Shown here: positions 35,489-44,653 of the stretch, piece after piece
Layout of the letters: the number at the start of each line of letters is the position of its first letter
Position numbering within the stretch: the first letter of the stretch is position 1
Assembly: GCF_000257905.1 (NCBI RefSeq)
Contig: NZ_AJJL01000076.1
Span: 1-64,000 of the forward strand
DNA: 64,000 nucleotides
Origin: Streptococcus mitis SK579
GTDB lineage: Bacteria > Bacillota > Bacilli > Lactobacillales > Streptococcaceae
Direction of reading: 5' to 3'
Made by a program: the position numbers and the translations under genes
Notes under the pieces: model-generated
The model's database searches: none
Seen by the model: only the letters and a program-made list of their open reading frames with translations
Told to the model about the DNA's origin: nothing

Positions 35489-35632
35489 ATGCTAACTCAG
35501 AAAGAATTGGATTATATCATGATATTTAAACAGACACATTTACATCGATTTCGAGAAATTGAAACTTTTGTGAAACTATGTAAAAAATCACTCAAACAGC
35601 CATCGCAAGCTGACAATTCTAGGTCTTTTTGA
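35489..35632 (+). CDS. ccs4: Competence-induced small protein Ccs4
   Basis: 47 codons with a near-perfect ribosome site (AGGAGG, six bases before ATG) directly behind a combox. The product is basic and helical (MLTQKELDYI..., KLCKKSLKQ) without a signal peptide. Its position after cls matches the pneumococcal late competence gene ccs4 (SP_0200 by memory). Its role in transformation is unknown. The ORF was too short for simple gene finders. Confidence 0.8.
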   Translation: MLTQKELDYIMIFKQTHLHRFREIETFVKLCKKSLKQPSQADNSRSF

Positions 35633-35638
35633 TATACT
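35610..35638 (+). promoter_or_regulatory. Promoter of large membrane protein gene
   Basis: CTGACA (35610-35615), 17 bp, TATACT (35633-35638), inside and just after the end of ccs4. Confidence 0.6.
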
Positions 35639-35668
35639 AAGACAGATAAATTGAATAGGAGAAACGAC

Positions 35669-37222
35669 ATGGCTGTATATGGCAGAATCGAAGAAGTATC
35701 CGAAACGATACAGAGTAATGAAATTGAAAATAGACTGGATAGGAACCTTGAATCGAACCTGGAAAAAGAAGAGCGCCTAGCTTTCCCGTTTTTCAGCCTT
35801 ATCATTGGAAGTACGATTGCGACGATTTTTTCTGTGGTACTTCCTTTACTTTTAGATATGGTAAGTCCCTCTCAGGCTCAGGACCTGTATATAGGCTGGG
35901 CATTGCATCAGGGAGGACAGCTTTACAGTAGCTATTATGCTAGTCAAGGCATTCTTTATTATTTACTACTTTACATTACCCAAGGAGGCATTCTTTTTGC
36001 CTTGGTAGAATGGCTAGCCCTCTTAGGAGGGGGTTATTTCCTTTTTTCTGCAACTGACTATCTGACAGGACAAAGGGATCAAGCTAAGCAACTCCTAACG
36101 ATATTTTATCTTTTGGTATCTGGTCTTGGTTTTGGAGGAGGCTATGCTACGATTTTAGCTCTTCCATTCTTATTTGCAGGCTTTTCTTTAGTAGCGCGTT
36201 ATCTATCAAATCCTAACCATGACAAGGGATTTCTACGTTTGGGGATTTTCTTAGCTCTATCATTTTTCATAGAGCCCCTTACAAGCCTTCTCTTTACTGT
36301 AGTAGTAATGATAGGTTTATTTGTCTTTAATGTTGGACATGGACGCTTTATACATGGGATTTATCAATTTTTTGCGGCAGCACTTGGTTTCTCTCTCCTA
36401 TTTTATCCTTTAGGCTACTATGTCATCATTTCAGGAGGTTTTGGAGAGGCTTTAAGTAGATTTTTGTATCCATTTACTTCCATGCGTATTTTTGCTAATC
36501 CCCAGTTAGTAGAGAATGCTTTATTTTATGGTCTATTAACCTTTGGATTAGGAGCTTTCATTCTTATTTTTCTCGGTTTGTTCCAATCTAAAGCATCTAG
36601 ATTATATGTCATCTCAGTACCAGCTAGCTTTGTTTTCTTATTTGTACTAGCCTTGTTGCTTTTTTCTCAAGAACCTCTTCACGGTTCGCGTTGGATTCTA
36701 ATCCTTCCATTTTTACTCCTTCTTTTGATAACCAGTATTCGTGGGGAATACTCGGGAAGAATAGCACGTCGTCGGAGAAGAGAGGAAGTTCCAACTTTAT
36801 GGAAAAAATTTATGAAGGGAAATCTCTACCTACCGATTCTAGTAGTGGTTTATCTAATTGCAGTTCCTTTTGTAGCTCGTTTTGTCTTGCATCCAGCTTC
36901 GTATGAAGAACAACATCAAGTAGTAGATAGAGTCAAACAAGAGACAAGTGAGGGGGACCAAATCTATATCTGGGATTCTCATGTTCAGATCTATAAGGAA
37001 AGCCAGCGTTTGGCTGGATCCATGTTCCCATCGCCTCTTCTTTACACGAGTACAGAAGAAAACAAAACTACCTTGATCAATGACTTGAAAGAAAAACAAC
37101 CCAAGATGATTGTGGTGAATGACAAGGTGGAAGTCTGGTCTGAAGTAGAAACAATCTTGAAAGAAAATTACCAACAAGTAAAGACCGATTACTCAGAGTT
37201 TAAAGTTTATAAAATTAAATAA
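35669..37222 (+). CDS. Polytopic membrane protein, GT-C-like
   Basis: 517 residues from the ATG after AGGAGAAACGAC. A charged N-terminal ~45 residues is followed by about eleven helices (from residue ~50 to 420) and a soluble ~75-residue C-terminal domain (GDQIYIWDSHVQIYKESQRLAGSMF). This arrangement resembles GT-C glycosyltransferases, but I see no clear catalytic DE motif, so that is only a fold guess. It lies between ccs4 and nrdD and could receive competence read-through. Confidence 0.65.
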   Translation: MAVYGRIEEVSETIQSNEIENRLDRNLESNLEKEERLAFPFFSLIIGSTIATIFSVVLPLLLDMVSPSQAQDLYIGWALHQGGQLYSSYYASQGILYYLLLYITQGGILFALVEWLALLGGGYFLFSATDYLTGQRDQAKQLLTIFYLLVSGLGFGGGYATILALPFLFAGFSLVARYLSNPNHDKGFLRLGIFLALSFFIEPLTSLLFTVVVMIGLFVFNVGHGRFIHGIYQFFAAALGFSLLFYPLGYYVIISGGFGEALSRFLYPFTSMRIFANPQLVENALFYGLLTFGLGAFILIFLGLFQSKASRLYVISVPASFVFLFVLALLLFSQEPLHGSRWILILPFLLLLLITSIRGEYSGRIARRRRREEVPTLWKKFMKGNLYLPILVVVYLIAVPFVARFVLHPASYEEQHQVVDRVKQETSEGDQIYIWDSHVQIYKESQRLAGSMFPSPLLYTSTEENKTTLINDLKEKQPKMIVVNDKVEVWSEVETILKENYQQVKTDYSEFKVYKIK

Positions 37223-37223
37223 G

Positions 37224-37285
37224 AAAATCAATATCTTGTGTATTTTTAAAATCTTTATGATTTTTACCACAAGATATTGATTTTT
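37224..37285. terminator. Long-stem terminator containing NrdR-box-like arms
   Basis: AAAATCAATATCTTGTG (37224-37240) pairs perfectly with 37268-37284, enclosing a second short hairpin. The arms (CAATATCTTGTG and its complement) resemble NrdR boxes. The 3' arm also contains the nrdD -35 box. Confidence 0.8.
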
Positions 37286-37304
37286 CTTTTTAGAGTGGTA
37301 TAAT
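37277..37304 (+). promoter_or_regulatory. nrdD promoter
   Basis: TTGATT (37277-37282), 16 bp, TATAAT (37299-37304) with extended TGG. The -35 lies inside the NrdR-box-like right arm. Confidence 0.7.
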
Positions 37305-37335
37305 ATTTTTTAGATATCACATTTTAGAAAAGAGC

Positions 37336-39549
37336 ATGCATATGATTGCATTAGAAGAAAAAATTACAACTTTACCAACTCTCTTCGTTGAAAAACGAGA
37401 TGGGAGACGTGTTGTATTTGATGTGGACAAGATTGACAAGGCTCTCCACAAGGCTGCAGACAAGGTTATGGATGTGACCCCTTTGGTTGAAAAACGCCTC
37501 AATGCTCTGACCGAGCGAATTGTCACAGAAATTCATAGTCGCTTTCCACAAGGAGTTAAGATTTATGAAATTCAAAATATCGTAGAACATGAACTCCTTG
37601 AAGCCAAAGAATATGCGCTAGCTGAGGAGTATATTACTTATCGGACACAGAGGGATTTTGAGCGCTCAAAAGCGACAGATATTAACTTTAGTATCCATAA
37701 ACTTCTCAACAAAGACCAGGCAGTTGTCAATGAAAATGCTAATAAAGACAGTGATGTCTTTAACACCCAGCGCGATTTGACAGCAGGCATTGTTGGGAAA
37801 TCAATCGGACTGCAAATGCTTCCTAAGCATGTAGCCAATGCCCACCAAAAGGGGGATATCCACTATCATGATTTGGACTACAGCCCCTATACACCTATGA
37901 CCAACTGCTGTTTGATTGATTTCAAGGGTATGCTGGACAATGGTTTTAAGATTGGAAATGCAGAGGTAGAGAGTCCTAAATCTATCCAGACTGCAACAGC
38001 CCAGATTTCCCAAATCATCGCCAACGTTGCTTCTAGCCAGTACGGAGGTTGTTCAGCTGACCGCATCGATGAAGTTTTGGCGCCTTATGCAGAGAAGAAT
38101 TACCAAAAACACCTCAAAGATGCAGAAGAATGGGTTTTGCCTGAAAAACGGGAAGATTACGCTTGGAAGAAAACGCAAAAGGACATCTACGATGCCATGC
38201 AATCTTTAGAGTATGAAATCAATACTCTCTTCACTTCAAACGGACAAACACCTTTTACTTCGCTAGGTTTTGGTCTAGGAACCAATCGTTTTGAGCGAGA
38301 AATTCAAAAGGCTATTTTAAACATTCGCATTAAGGGTCTTGGTTCAGAACATCGTACAGCTATCTTCCCTAAACTTATTTTTACGCTAAAAAGAGGACTC
38401 AATTTAGAGGAAGGGACTCCCAACTACGACATCAAGCAGTTGGCTCTTGAGTGTGCAACCAAGCGAATGTACCCAGATGTTTTATCTTACGATAAGATTG
38501 TTGACTTGACAGGCTCCTTCAAGGTGCCTATGGGTTGTCGCTCCTTCCTCCAAGGATGGAAGGATGAGAATGGTGTAGAAGTCAATTCAGGTCGGATGAA
38601 CCTGGGTGTCGTGACAGTTAACTTACCTCGTATCGCCCTCGAGTCTGAGGGCGACATGAATAAGTTCTGGGAAATATTCAACGAACGTATGAATATCGCA
38701 GAAGATGCTCTGGTTTACCGTGTCGAACGTACCAAAGAAGCGACACCAGCCAATGCTCCTATCCTCTATCAGTACGGCGCTTTTGGCCATCGTCTAGGTA
38801 AAGAAGAAAATGTTGACCAGCTCTTTAAGAATCGTCGTGCGACAGTTTCGCTGGGCTATATCGGCTTGTATGAAGTAGCGACTGTTTTCTTTTGTAATAG
38901 CTGGGAAAGGAATCCAGATGCTAAGGAATTCACGCTAGACATCATTCGAGATATGAAACGCCGTGTAGAAGAGTGGTCTGACCAATATGGCTATCATTTC
39001 TCTATCTACTCAACACCGTCTGAAAGTTTGACAGACCGTTTCTGCCGATTAGATACAGAGAAATTTGGCTCTATTCCTGATATTACAGATAAGGAATACT
39101 ACACCAACTCTTTCCACTATGATGTTCGTAAAAATCCAACACCGTTTGAAAAATTAGATTTTGAAAAAGTCTATCCAGAAGCAGGTGCGTCAGGTGGTTT
39201 CATCCATTATTGTGAGTATCCAGTTCTCCAGCAAAATCCAAAGGCCTTGGAAGCTGTCTGGGATTATGCTTATGACCGTGTGGGTTATTTGGGGACCAAT
39301 ACTCCAATTGACCGTTGCTACAAGTGTGATTTTGAAGGGGATTTTGAACCAACTGATAGAGGGTTTGCTTGTCCAAACTGTGGCAATAGTGACCCTAAAA
39401 CAGTAGACGTTGTTAAACGGACTTGTGGCTATCTAGGCAATCCTCAAGCGAGACCGATGGTCAATGGGCGTCACAAGGAAATCGCAGCGCGTGTCAAACA
39501 TATGAATGGCTCAACGATTAAAATAGCTGGGCATCAAGTAACAAATTAG
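37336..39549 (+). CDS. nrdD: Anaerobic (class III) ribonucleoside-triphosphate reductase
   Basis: 737 residues. An N-terminal ATP-cone (about 15-110, KRDGRRVVFDVDKID) for allosteric control precedes the ten-stranded barrel. The C-terminal zinc site is CYKCDFEGDF...CPNCG, and the glycyl radical G698 sits in RTCGYLGN. It reduces ribonucleotides to deoxyribonucleotides without oxygen, after activation by NrdG (40244). NrdR-type boxes upstream suggest repression when dNTPs are ample. Confidence 0.97.
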   Translation: MHMIALEEKITTLPTLFVEKRDGRRVVFDVDKIDKALHKAADKVMDVTPLVEKRLNALTERIVTEIHSRFPQGVKIYEIQNIVEHELLEAKEYALAEEYITYRTQRDFERSKATDINFSIHKLLNKDQAVVNENANKDSDVFNTQRDLTAGIVGKSIGLQMLPKHVANAHQKGDIHYHDLDYSPYTPMTNCCLIDFKGMLDNGFKIGNAEVESPKSIQTATAQISQIIANVASSQYGGCSADRIDEVLAPYAEKNYQKHLKDAEEWVLPEKREDYAWKKTQKDIYDAMQSLEYEINTLFTSNGQTPFTSLGFGLGTNRFEREIQKAILNIRIKGLGSEHRTAIFPKLIFTLKRGLNLEEGTPNYDIKQLALECATKRMYPDVLSYDKIVDLTGSFKVPMGCRSFLQGWKDENGVEVNSGRMNLGVVTVNLPRIALESEGDMNKFWEIFNERMNIAEDALVYRVERTKEATPANAPILYQYGAFGHRLGKEENVDQLFKNRRATVSLGYIGLYEVATVFFCNSWERNPDAKEFTLDIIRDMKRRVEEWSDQYGYHFSIYSTPSESLTDRFCRLDTEKFGSIPDITDKEYYTNSFHYDVRKNPTPFEKLDFEKVYPEAGASGGFIHYCEYPVLQQNPKALEAVWDYAYDRVGYLGTNTPIDRCYKCDFEGDFEPTDRGFACPNCGNSDPKTVDVVKRTCGYLGNPQARPMVNGRHKEIAARVKHMNGSTIKIAGHQVTN

Positions 39550-39560
39550 AAAGAAATGGA

Positions 39561-39701
39561 ATGGGAAAATATCAATTAGACGATAAGGGGCGCGCACAAG
39601 TGACCCGTTATCACGAGAAACACTCTAAAGGTGGAGCTGGTAAAAAAGAACGCTTGCTTAGCCTCAGAGAACAATTTTTAAACAAGAATAAGAAAAAATA
39701 A
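39561..39701 (+). CDS. Small basic protein between nrdD and nrdG
   Basis: 46 codons starting 11 bases after nrdD. The product is highly basic (MGKYQLDDKGRAQVTRYHEK, ending KNKKK). The same small ORF is conserved in the pneumococcal nrdD operon by memory (SP_0203). No function is known; a nucleic-acid or NrdD/NrdG-binding role would be a guess. The ribosome site is weak (AAGAAATGG), suggesting coupling to nrdD. Confidence 0.7.
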   Translation: MGKYQLDDKGRAQVTRYHEKHSKGGAGKKERLLSLREQFLNKNKKK

Positions 39702-39728
39702 AAGTGAGAGTCAGCTCTCGCTTTTCTC
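39700..39728 (+). terminator. Hairpin within nrd operon
   Basis: AAAGTGAGAG pairs with CTCTCGCTTT (one G-T), then TTC. It probably weakens downstream expression rather than ending the operon. Confidence 0.6.
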
Positions 39729-39744
39729 ATAGTGGGAGGTAAGG

Positions 39745-40251
39745 ATGGAATTACGCAGACCAAGATTAGCAGATAAAGAAACAGTTTTAGAGATGATGGC
39801 AGAATTTGAAAAGAGCCAATCAGCCCATGATGGAGGATTTTGGGATACAGAGAACTTTGTATATGAAGAGTGGTTGGAAACAAATATGCAAAAAGAGATG
39901 GGAATAAACTTGCCTGAAAATCGTGTTCCTTCTATTCAACTTGTATCATTTGATGATGTAGGTCGTGCTCTAGGATTTTTGAATCTGCGATTGATACTGA
40001 ATGAGGGGTTGCTGAATTATGCTGGCCACATTGGCTACTCCATCCGTCCTTCTGAAAGAGGCAAAGGTTATGCGAAAGAAACTCTCCGTCAGGGCTTGCA
40101 AGTTGCTAAGGAAAAGAATATTAAGAAAGCTCTTGTAAGCTGTAGCGTGAATAATCCTGCCAGCAGAGCAGTCATTCTAGCAAATGGTGGGCTCCTTGAG
40201 GATGTTCGTAATGGAGTCGAGCGTTATTGGATAGAGGTAGCGAATGAATAA
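39745..40251 (+). CDS. GNAT acetyltransferase
   Basis: 168 residues with the GNAT acetyl-CoA site: HIGYSIRPSERGKGYAKETLRQGL (the R/Q-x-x-G-x-G/A loop as RGKGYA), then ALVSCSVNNPASRAVILANGG. The substrate is unknown. It overlaps nrdG by 8 nt and is the third gene of the nrdD operon, an arrangement conserved in pneumococci. AGTGGGAGGTAAGG precedes the ATG. Confidence 0.88.
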   Translation: MELRRPRLADKETVLEMMAEFEKSQSAHDGGFWDTENFVYEEWLETNMQKEMGINLPENRVPSIQLVSFDDVGRALGFLNLRLILNEGLLNYAGHIGYSIRPSERGKGYAKETLRQGLQVAKEKNIKKALVSCSVNNPASRAVILANGGLLEDVRNGVERYWIEVANE

Positions 40252-40834
40252 TCCAAAACCACAAGAATGGAAAAGCGAGGAACTCAGTCAAGGTCGGATT
40301 ATTGATTACAAGGCCTTTAACTTTGTGGATGGAGAAGGTGTGCGAAACTCTCTCTATGTATCAGGTTGCATGTTTCACTGCGAGGGGTGTTATAATGTAG
40401 CGACCTGGTCTTTCAATGCTGGCATTCCATACACTGCAGAGCTAGAAGAACAGATCATGGCAGATCTTGCTCAGCCTTATGTTCAAGGCTTGACTTTGCT
40501 AGGAGGAGAACCTTTTCTCAATACGGGTATTCTTTTGCCACTCGTTAAACGCATCCGAAAGGAATTGCCAGACAAAGATATCTGGTCTTGGACGGGCTAC
40601 ACTTGGGAAGAAATGTTGTTGGAAACTCCAGATAAACTGGAACTCTTATCGCTAATTGACATCCTTGTAGATGGACGATATGATCGAACTAAGAGAAATC
40701 TCATGCTCCAGTTTCGAGGTTCGTCCAATCAACGAATTATCGATGTGCAAAAATCCCTCAAAGGTGGGCAAGTAGTGATTTGGGACAAGCTCAATGACGG
40801 AAAAGAAAGCTATGAACAGGTGAAGAGAGAGTAA
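40244..40834 (+). CDS. nrdG: Anaerobic RNR activating enzyme NrdG
   Basis: 196 residues. The radical-SAM cluster ligands C42, C46, C49 are in GCMFHCEGCYN, and the glycine-rich LTLLGGEPFLN contacts SAM. It generates the glycyl radical on NrdD using SAM and a [4Fe-4S] cluster. It is coupled to the acetyltransferase gene by overlap. The short remaining spacer leads to the S10 operon leader. Confidence 0.95.
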   Translation: MNNPKPQEWKSEELSQGRIIDYKAFNFVDGEGVRNSLYVSGCMFHCEGCYNVATWSFNAGIPYTAELEEQIMADLAQPYVQGLTLLGGEPFLNTGILLPLVKRIRKELPDKDIWSWTGYTWEEMLLETPDKLELLSLIDILVDGRYDRTKRNLMLQFRGSSNQRIIDVQKSLKGGQVVIWDKLNDGKESYEQVKRE

Positions 40835-40922
40835 CTTTTTTCCATAGAATATTTAAATAAATGACCTATCAAAAAAGAAAACATTTTCATGTTAAAAATT
40901 TTAAAAAACAGCAACAAATCCC

Positions 40923-40951
40923 TTGCAATCGCAGGGGCTTTGTGTTATTCT
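40923..40951 (+). promoter_or_regulatory. S10 operon promoter
   Basis: TTGCAA (40923-40928), 17 bp, TATTCT (40946-40951) with an extended TGT. It produces a leader of about 130 nt before rpsJ. Confidence 0.7.
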
Positions 40952-40997
40952 ATTATGGTGCTGTAAATTACAGCTTTAGCTTTGATGCAAGAGGTTG

Positions 40998-41042
40998 CGA
41001 CACGCTCGGTTGCATTGCCACGCAACACCGCGTCGGTTTTCT
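40998..41042 (+). promoter_or_regulatory. S10 leader hairpin, candidate attenuator
   Basis: Nested pairing CGAC-GC-GGTTGC with GCAAC-C-GC-GTCG between 40998 and 41035, followed by GGTTTTCTT. It resembles a leaky terminator in the operon leader, where r-protein feedback (classically L4) could act. Confidence 0.5.
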
Positions 41043-41087
41043 TGTGGAGCTAGCCTATTATCTTAAATAGACGAAAAGGAGAAAAAG

Positions 41088-41396
41088 ATGGCAAACAAAA
41101 AAATCCGTATCCGTTTGAAAGCATACGAACATCGTACGCTTGACACAGCGGCTGCAAAAATCGTAGAATCAGCTACTCGTACAGGTGCACAAGTTGCGGG
41201 TCCAATCCCACTTCCAACTGAACGTAGCCTCTACACAATCATTCGTGCGACTCACAAATACAAAGACTCTCGCGAACAATTTGAAATGCGTACACACAAA
41301 CGTTTGATCGATATCGTTAACCCAACTCAAAAAACAGTTGATGCTTTGATGAAATTGGATCTTCCAAGTGGTGTAAACGTAGAAATCAAACTTTAA
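41088..41396 (+). CDS. rpsJ: 30S ribosomal protein S10
   Basis: 102 residues, full length, with the S10 signature ([38 protein letters not shown]). First gene of the S10 operon; in 30S it sits in the head, and as NusE it also joins antitermination complexes. AAAAGGAGAAAAAG precedes the ATG. It has the largest leader in the cluster, so it carries the operon's 5' control. Confidence 0.98.
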
Positions 41397-41478
41397 TCTA
41401 AAGCTTGATACCTTGAGCATAAAAAACGCTCGTTAAAAACTTTTTGAATAAAAAATATAGAAAAGGAACTATTTTCTC

Positions 41479-42105
41479 ATGACAAAAGGAATCTTAGGGA
41501 AAAAAGTGGGAATGACTCAAATCTTCACTGAAGCTGGCGAATTGATCCCTGTAACAGTTATTGAAGCAACTCCAAACGTTGTTCTTCAAGTTAAAACTGT
41601 TGAAACAGACGGATACAACGCTATCCAAGTTGGTTTCGATGACAAACGCGAAGTATTGAGCAACAAACCTGCTAAAGGACATGTAGCGAAAGCTAACACG
41701 GCTCCTAAGCGCTTCATTCGTGAATTCAAAAACGTTGAAGGCTTGGAAGTTGGTGCTGAAATCACAGTTGAAACATTCGCAGCTGGAGACGTTGTTGACG
41801 TAACTGGCACCTCTAAAGGTAAAGGTTTCCAAGGTGTTATCAAACGCCACGGACAATCACGTGGACCAATGGCTCACGGTTCTCGTTACCACCGTCGTCC
41901 AGGTTCTATGGGACCTGTTGCACCTAACCGCGTATTCAAAGGTAAAAACCTTGCAGGACGTATGGGTGGCGACCGCGTAACAATTCAAAACCTTGAAGTT
42001 GTACAAGTTGTTCCAGAAAAGAACGTTATCCTTATCAAAGGTAACGTACCAGGTGCTAAGAAATCTCTTATCACTATCAAATCAGCAGTTAAAGCTGGTA
42101 AATAA
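41479..42105 (+). CDS. rplC: 50S ribosomal protein L3
   Basis: 208 residues, with [15 protein letters not shown] at the N-terminus and the loop [21 protein letters not shown] that reaches the peptidyl-transferase centre. It is an early assembly protein of 23S rRNA. An 82-bp spacer separates it from rpsJ; AAAAGGAACTATTTTCTC gives a modest ribosome site. Confidence 0.98.
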
Positions 42106-42129
42106 TAAAGAAAGGGGAAATCAGTCACA

Positions 42130-42753
42130 ATGGCAAACGTAACATTATTTGACCAAACTGGTAAAGAAGCTGGCCAAGTTGTTCTTAACGATGCAGTATT
42201 TGGTATCGAACCAAATGAATCAGTTGTGTTTGATGTGATCATCAGCCAACGCGCAAGCCTTCGTCAAGGAACACACGCTGTTAAAAACCGCTCTGCAGTA
42301 TCAGGTGGTGGACGCAAACCATGGCGTCAAAAAGGAACTGGACGTGCTCGTCAAGGTTCTATCCGCTCACCACAATGGCGTGGTGGTGGTGTTGTCTTCG
42401 GACCAACTCCACGCTCATATGGCTACAAACTTCCACAAAAAGTTCGTCGCCTAGCTCTTAAATCAGTTTACTCTGAAAAAGTTGCTGAAAACAAATTCGT
42501 AGCTGTAGACGCTCTTTCATTTACAGCTCCAAAAACTGCTGAATTTGCAAAAGTTCTTGCAGCATTGAGCATCGATTCTAAAGTTCTTGTTATCCTTGAA
42601 GAAGGAAATGAATTCGCAGCTCTTTCAGCTCGTAACCTTCCAAACGTGAAAGTTGCAACTGCTACAACTGCAAGTGTTCTTGACATCGCAAATAGCGACA
42701 AACTTCTTGTCACACAAGCAGCTATCTCTAAAATCGAGGAGGTTCTTGCATAA
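42130..42753 (+). CDS. rplD: 50S ribosomal protein L4
   Basis: 207 residues with the extended loop [29 protein letters not shown] lining the exit tunnel. In many bacteria L4 represses its own operon by binding the S10 leader. Here the leader hairpin at 40998 is a possible target, but this is not shown. Its stop overlaps the rplW start by one base. Confidence 0.98.
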
Positions 42754-43049
42754 TGAATTTGTATGATGTTATCAAAAAACCTGTTATCACTGAAAGCTCA
42801 ATGGCTCAACTTGAAGCAGGAAAATATGTATTTGAAGTTGACACTCGTGCACACAAACTTTTGATCAAGCAAGCTGTTGAAGCTGCTTTCGAAGGTGTTA
42901 AAGTTGCCAATGTTAACACAATCAACGTAAAACCAAAAGCTAAACGTGTTGGACGTTACACTGGTTTTACTAACAAAACTAAAAAAGCTATCATCACACT
43001 TACAGCTGATTCTAAAGCAATCGAGTTGTTTGCTGCTGAAGCTGAATAA
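42753..43049 (+). CDS. rplW: 50S ribosomal protein L23
   Basis: 98 residues, with [21 protein letters not shown] and the loop [20 protein letters not shown]. It lies by the exit tunnel and docks trigger factor and SRP. Its start overlaps the last base of rplD; GAGGAGG within the end of rplD acts as ribosome site. Confidence 0.98.
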
Positions 43050-43066
43050 TCTAAGGAGGAAATATC

Positions 43067-43900
43067 GTGGGAATTCGTGTTTATAAACCAACAACAAACG
43101 GTCGCCGTAATATGACTTCTTTGGATTTCGCTGAAATCACAACAAGCACTCCTGAAAAATCATTGCTTGTTGCATTGAAGAGCAAGGCTGGTCGTAACAA
43201 CAACGGTCGTATCACAGTTCGTCACCAAGGTGGTGGACACAAACGTTTCTACCGTTTGGTTGACTTCAAACGTAACAAAGACAACGTTGAAGCAGTTGTT
43301 AAAACAATCGAGTACGATCCAAACCGTTCTGCAAACATCGCTCTTGTACACTACACTGACGGTGTGAAAGCATACATCATCGCTCCAAAAGGTCTTGAAG
43401 TAGGTCAACGTATCGTTTCAGGTCCAGAAGCAGATATCAAAGTCGGAAACGCTCTTCCACTTGCTAACATCCCAGTTGGTACTTTGATCCACAACATCGA
43501 GTTGAAACCAGGTCGTGGTGGTGAATTGGTACGTGCTGCTGGTGCATCTGCTCAAGTATTGGGTTCTGAAGGTAAATACGTTCTTGTTCGTCTTCAATCA
43601 GGTGAAGTTCGTATGATTCTTGGAACTTGCCGCGCTACAGTTGGTGTTGTCGGAAACGAACAACACGGGCTTGTAAACCTTGGTAAAGCAGGACGTAGCC
43701 GTTGGAAAGGTATCCGCCCAACAGTTCGTGGTTCTGTAATGAACCCTAACGACCACCCACACGGTGGTGGTGAAGGTAAAGCACCAGTTGGTCGTAAAGC
43801 ACCATCTACTCCATGGGGCAAACCTGCTCTTGGTCTTAAAACTCGTAACAAGAAAGCGAAATCTGACAAACTTATCGTTCGTCGTCGCAACGAGAAATAA
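43067..43900 (+). CDS. rplB: 50S ribosomal protein L2
   Basis: 277 residues starting with GTG after AAGGAGGAAATATC. The peptidyl-transferase-proximal histidine motif ([20 protein letters not shown]) is near the C-terminus. L2 is required for subunit joining and peptide-bond formation. A structured 103-bp spacer follows. Confidence 0.98.
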
Positions 43901-44003
43901 TATTAAACTAGTCGCTTAAGCAACTAGTAAATCCGCCAGCTCGGTAGCGCTCCATAGGAGCGCAAGCCGCTGTGGTACAACATTTAAAGGAGAAAATATA
44001 AAA
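43901..44003 (+). promoter_or_regulatory. Structured spacer rplB-rpsS
   Basis: GCGCTCC/GGAGCGC, perfect 7-bp hairpin, nested inside CAGC-GG/CC-GCTG pairing, preceded by ACTAGT...ACTAGT arms. There is no T run, so it is probably an RNA-processing or regulatory hairpin. Confidence 0.5.
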
Positions 44004-44285
44004 ATGGGACGCAGTCTTAAAAAAGGACCTTTCGTCGATGAGCATTTGATGAAAAAAGTTGAAGCTCAAGCTAACGACGAAAAGAAAAAAGTTATTAAAA
44101 CTTGGTCACGTCGTTCAACGATCTTCCCAAGTTTCATTGGTTACACTATCGCAGTTTATGACGGACGTAAACACGTACCTGTTTACATCCAAGAAGACAT
44201 GGTAGGTCACAAACTTGGTGAATTTGCACCAACTCGTACTTACAAAGGTCACGCTGCAGACGACAAGAAAACACGTAGAAAATAA
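44004..44285 (+). CDS. rpsS: 30S ribosomal protein S19
   Basis: 93 residues with [20 protein letters not shown] and [16 protein letters not shown]. It binds 16S rRNA in the head with S13 and contacts the A-site tRNA. AAAGGAGAAAATAT precedes the start, which follows the structured spacer. Confidence 0.98.
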
Positions 44286-44296
44286 GGAGAACATAA

Positions 44297-44641
44297 ATGG
44301 CAGAAATTACTTCAGCTAAAGCAATGGCTCGTACAGTACGTGTTTCACCTCGTAAATCACGTCTTGTTCTTGATAACATCCGTGGTAAAAGCGTAGCCGA
44401 TGCAATCGCAATTTTGACATTCACTCCAAACAAAGCTGCTGAAATCATCTTGAAAGTTTTGAACTCAGCTGTAGCTAACGCTGAAAACAACTTTGGTTTG
44501 GATAAAGCTAACTTGGTAGTATCTGAAGCATTCGCAAACGAAGGACCAACTATGAAACGTTTCCGTCCACGTGCGAAAGGTTCAGCTTCACCAATCAACA
44601 AACGTACAGCTCACATCACTGTAGCTGTTGCAGAAAAATAA
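44297..44641 (+). CDS. rplV: 50S ribosomal protein L22
   Basis: 114 residues, with the exit-tunnel beta hairpin [19 protein letters not shown] near the C-terminus, where macrolide-resistance changes occur in pneumococci; no insertion or deletion is evident. It begins 11 bases after rpsS. Confidence 0.98.
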   Translation: MAEITSAKAMARTVRVSPRKSRLVLDNIRGKSVADAIAILTFTPNKAAEIILKVLNSAVANAENNFGLDKANLVVSEAFANEGPTMKRFRPRAKGSASPINKRTAHITVAVAEK

Positions 44642-44653
44642 GGAGGTAAAATC

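Noticed and set aside
40861-41070. 69-codon ORF in the S10 leader
   Set aside because: It spans the promoter and leader hairpin, has no ribosome site, and its composition is unlike a real protein.
43594-43890. Minus-strand ORF opposite rplB (and similar ORFs opposite rplN, rpsE, rplO, rpoA)
   Set aside because: Shadow frames from biased codon use in ribosomal genes; no ribosome site or family features.
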